Positions 42,131-43,321 of a stretch of DNA of 43,321 nucleotides are shown in pieces. The stretch comes from an uncultured Saprospiraceae bacterium (GTDB lineage: Bacteria; Bacteroidota; Bacteroidia; Chitinophagales; Saprospiraceae): NCBI GenBank assembly GCA_937929945.1, contig CALFUK010000021.1, positions 1 through 43,321 of the forward strand, written 5' to 3'. A model generated the notes under the pieces. That model was not told where the DNA came from. It saw nothing but the letters and a program-made list of their open reading frames with translations, and did not search any database. The translations under genes were made by a program, and so were the position numbers. Within the stretch, counting starts at the first letter, position 1, and every line of letters starts with the position of its first letter.

Positions 42131-43321
42131 TTAATCAGCTTCGGTGGCTAGAAAGACCTGCTGATATGCGGCTTCCATTTGCTGGATTTCTTCCTCTTGT
42201 AGTTCTTGATACATTTTACGTTTGCGGACAGCCAGTTTGCCTTTGTTCTGATGCAAGAAGGTGATCATTCGATCTACTTTTTGTGTGGGCATGTCTACGA
42301 TGCCCTGAATCTCTGCTTTCAGCTGATCATAGCGCTGCAGGAATAATAGCTCCTCTGGTATATCTACCATCACCGTTGATTTTATGGCTTTCGCTAAGAA
42401 TACAGCATGATCAGTCAAATCTGGAAATCTATAAAATGCTTCTATGACTTCAGCGTTGTGTACGATGAGTTCGCCATCATCGGTCAAACCATACTCAGCC
42501 TTAGCATGGATCAGATCAGATATTTGCTCCAAGGTACTGTCATATGCATCCATCTGTGCCAGTATTTGAGCCGACACTGGTAGAATGGTACTCTGAGGCA
42601 CGACCCCATCTCTCACCAAGATATCATGAATGAGAAATCGGTGAATCCTGCCATTACCATCTGTAAATGGGTGGATGTATACGTAGCCAAAGGATACCAT
42701 GGCCGCCTTGATAATGACATTCGTCCCAGTAGATTTCTCACCCAGCTGAATGAGACCTTGCATCAAAGACCTGACAAACTCTGGTGGTGGACAGATGTAA
42801 TGTATCTTCTGTGTGTAGTCGCGCATGGTCTGCCCGATGTAGTTCTGAAAGTCTCTGAAACCACTGTCCGCATATCTGGGATCGACTATCGCATTCTGAA
42901 TTCTGACCAGCTCAGACTCTGAGAGTGATGTCTCATATGATTCCTGCCCAGCTTCCTCTAATAAAGAGATGAAGCGATCTATTCTTTCTTTTGATGGCTG
43001 CTCGTTCTCTATCTCATTCGAGGATTTAGTCTCCTTGGTGTACAGATAGTAGCTGGCCCGTCTGAATATATCCAAAGAATAGTTGGCTTGAAGCTTATCT
43101 ATGGCCCCGACCACATCCCACTCCAAGATTTCTCGTAGCTCAGTTGTCTTTCTGATGAGGGGGCAGAAGGCTTGGCTCCCCAGTAGGTTATCGTTGACTT
43201 TCCACTTAGACACTTTTTTGATTTCCCCCGTCACATATCTCTCAGCATCCAATACGTCGACATAGTTAGTGGTCGTAATCTGTGGATCATCAATCGTTTC
43301 TCCAGTTGTAAATTCATAAAA
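42131..43321 (-). CDS. Class II Fic protein, N-terminus beyond the window
   Basis: Fic proteins transfer AMP (or other nucleotides) from ATP to target hydroxyl groups. The core motif HPFTDGNGRIHR (42647-42673 and beyond) has the catalytic histidine and the full phosphate-binding GNGR, so it should be active. An N-terminal inhibitory-helix motif SNEIEN fits S-x-x-x-E-N, which marks class II Fic enzymes kept off by an internal helix. Helices with a Q-rich C-terminal tail follow. The frame stays open to the window edge (a TTG at 43252 is an unneeded internal start), so the gene is cut off at its 5' end. Similar full proteins have about 370-400 residues, so only a few residues are probably missing. 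No antitoxin-like gene is visible downstream. Confidence 0.88.
   Translation of the reverse strand, partial: FYEFTTGETIDDPQITTTNYVDVLDAERYVTGEIKKVSKWKVNDNLLGSQAFCPLIRKTTELREILEWDVVGAIDKLQANYSLDIFRRASYYLYTKETKSSNEIENEQPSKERIDRFISLLEEAGQESYETSLSESELVRIQNAIVDPRYADSGFRDFQNYIGQTMRDYTQKIHYICPPPEFVRSLMQGLIQLGEKSTGTNVIIKAAMVSFGYVYIHPFTDGNGRIHRFLIHDILVRDGVVPQSTILPVSAQILAQMDAYDSTLEQISDLIHAKAEYGLTDDGELIVHNAEVIEAFYRFPDLTDHAVFLAKAIKSTVMVDIPEELLFLQRYDQLKAEIQGIVDMPTQKVDRMITFLHQNKGKLAVRKRKMYQELQEEEIQQMEAAYQQVFLATEAD

Noticed and set aside
1-43321. CRISPR arrays, tRNA or rRNA genes, insertion sequences, prophage
   Set aside because: No regularly spaced repeats, cloverleaf-like sequences, transposase or phage-like genes were seen on either strand.

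Overview
The window looks like a chromosomal segment of a Bacteroidota bacterium. The evidence is a C-terminal type IX secretion sorting domain on a large surface protein, several lipoprotein signals ending in a cysteine (some followed by acidic residues, as in surface-exported Bacteroidota lipoproteins), upstream boxes matching the phylum's -7 promoter element TAnnTTTG, and few purine-rich ribosome binding sites. A mevalonate-pathway cluster, unusual in a phylum that mostly uses the MEP route, and the marine-type gene set point towards a Saprospiraceae-like or flavobacterial lineage. That placement is inference. No tRNA, rRNA, CRISPR array, insertion sequence or prophage was seen; the region reads as stable core and accessory chromosome.

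Layout. 1-3.5 kb: mfd (transcription-repair coupling). 3.5-6.5 kb: a divergent pair of glycosyltransferase genes, one a glycosyltransferase/zinc-ribbon/methyltransferase fusion with a tiny coupled ORF behind it. 6.6-15.4 kb: cell-surface genes, namely an outer-membrane protein combining a degenerate peptidase-like domain, a beta-propeller and a barrel, an MBL-fold hydrolase, and a small lipoprotein followed by a 1332-residue BNR-repeat protein with a type IX sorting domain. 15.5-18.9 kb: a mevalonate-pathway operon (fni, mvaA, GYDIA-type GHMP kinase). 19-20.2 kb: a secreted TPR protein. 20.3-24 kb: a sodium:solute symporter divergent from a cysteine dioxygenase/PLP decarboxylase pair that would make hypotaurine from cysteine. 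24.2-28.7 kb: a CotH-type kinase lipoprotein, two uncharacterised proteins, a GNAT acetyltransferase and an aldose 1-epimerase lipoprotein. 29-30.6 kb: rpoN. 30.7-34 kb: an M24 aminopeptidase, a 44-residue membrane peptide, a sterol desaturase-family hydroxylase and a DUF4177-like protein. 34.1-41.3 kb: a histidine utilisation cluster (LysR regulator divergent from hutH-hutU-hutI-hutF). 41.4-43.3 kb: a DUF4199-like membrane protein and a class II Fic protein cut by the window edge.

How the parts work together. Three pathway modules are legible: isoprenoid precursor synthesis from HMG-CoA; cysteine to cysteine sulfinate to hypotaurine, a probable osmolyte or sulfur-overflow route; and histidine to urocanate to imidazolone propionate to formiminoglutamate to formylglutamate through HutF. 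The last step of the histidine route (HutG) is not in the window. The hut and mevalonate clusters each have a near-perfect or perfect palindrome at the promoter that could be an operator. The most unusual observations are the eukaryote-like cysteine dioxygenase in a taurine-type operon, the missing canonical start codon (with an in-frame ochre just upstream) of the GHMP kinase, the amber-split membrane peptide between galM and rpoN, and the structured leader before the type IX surface-protein operon.
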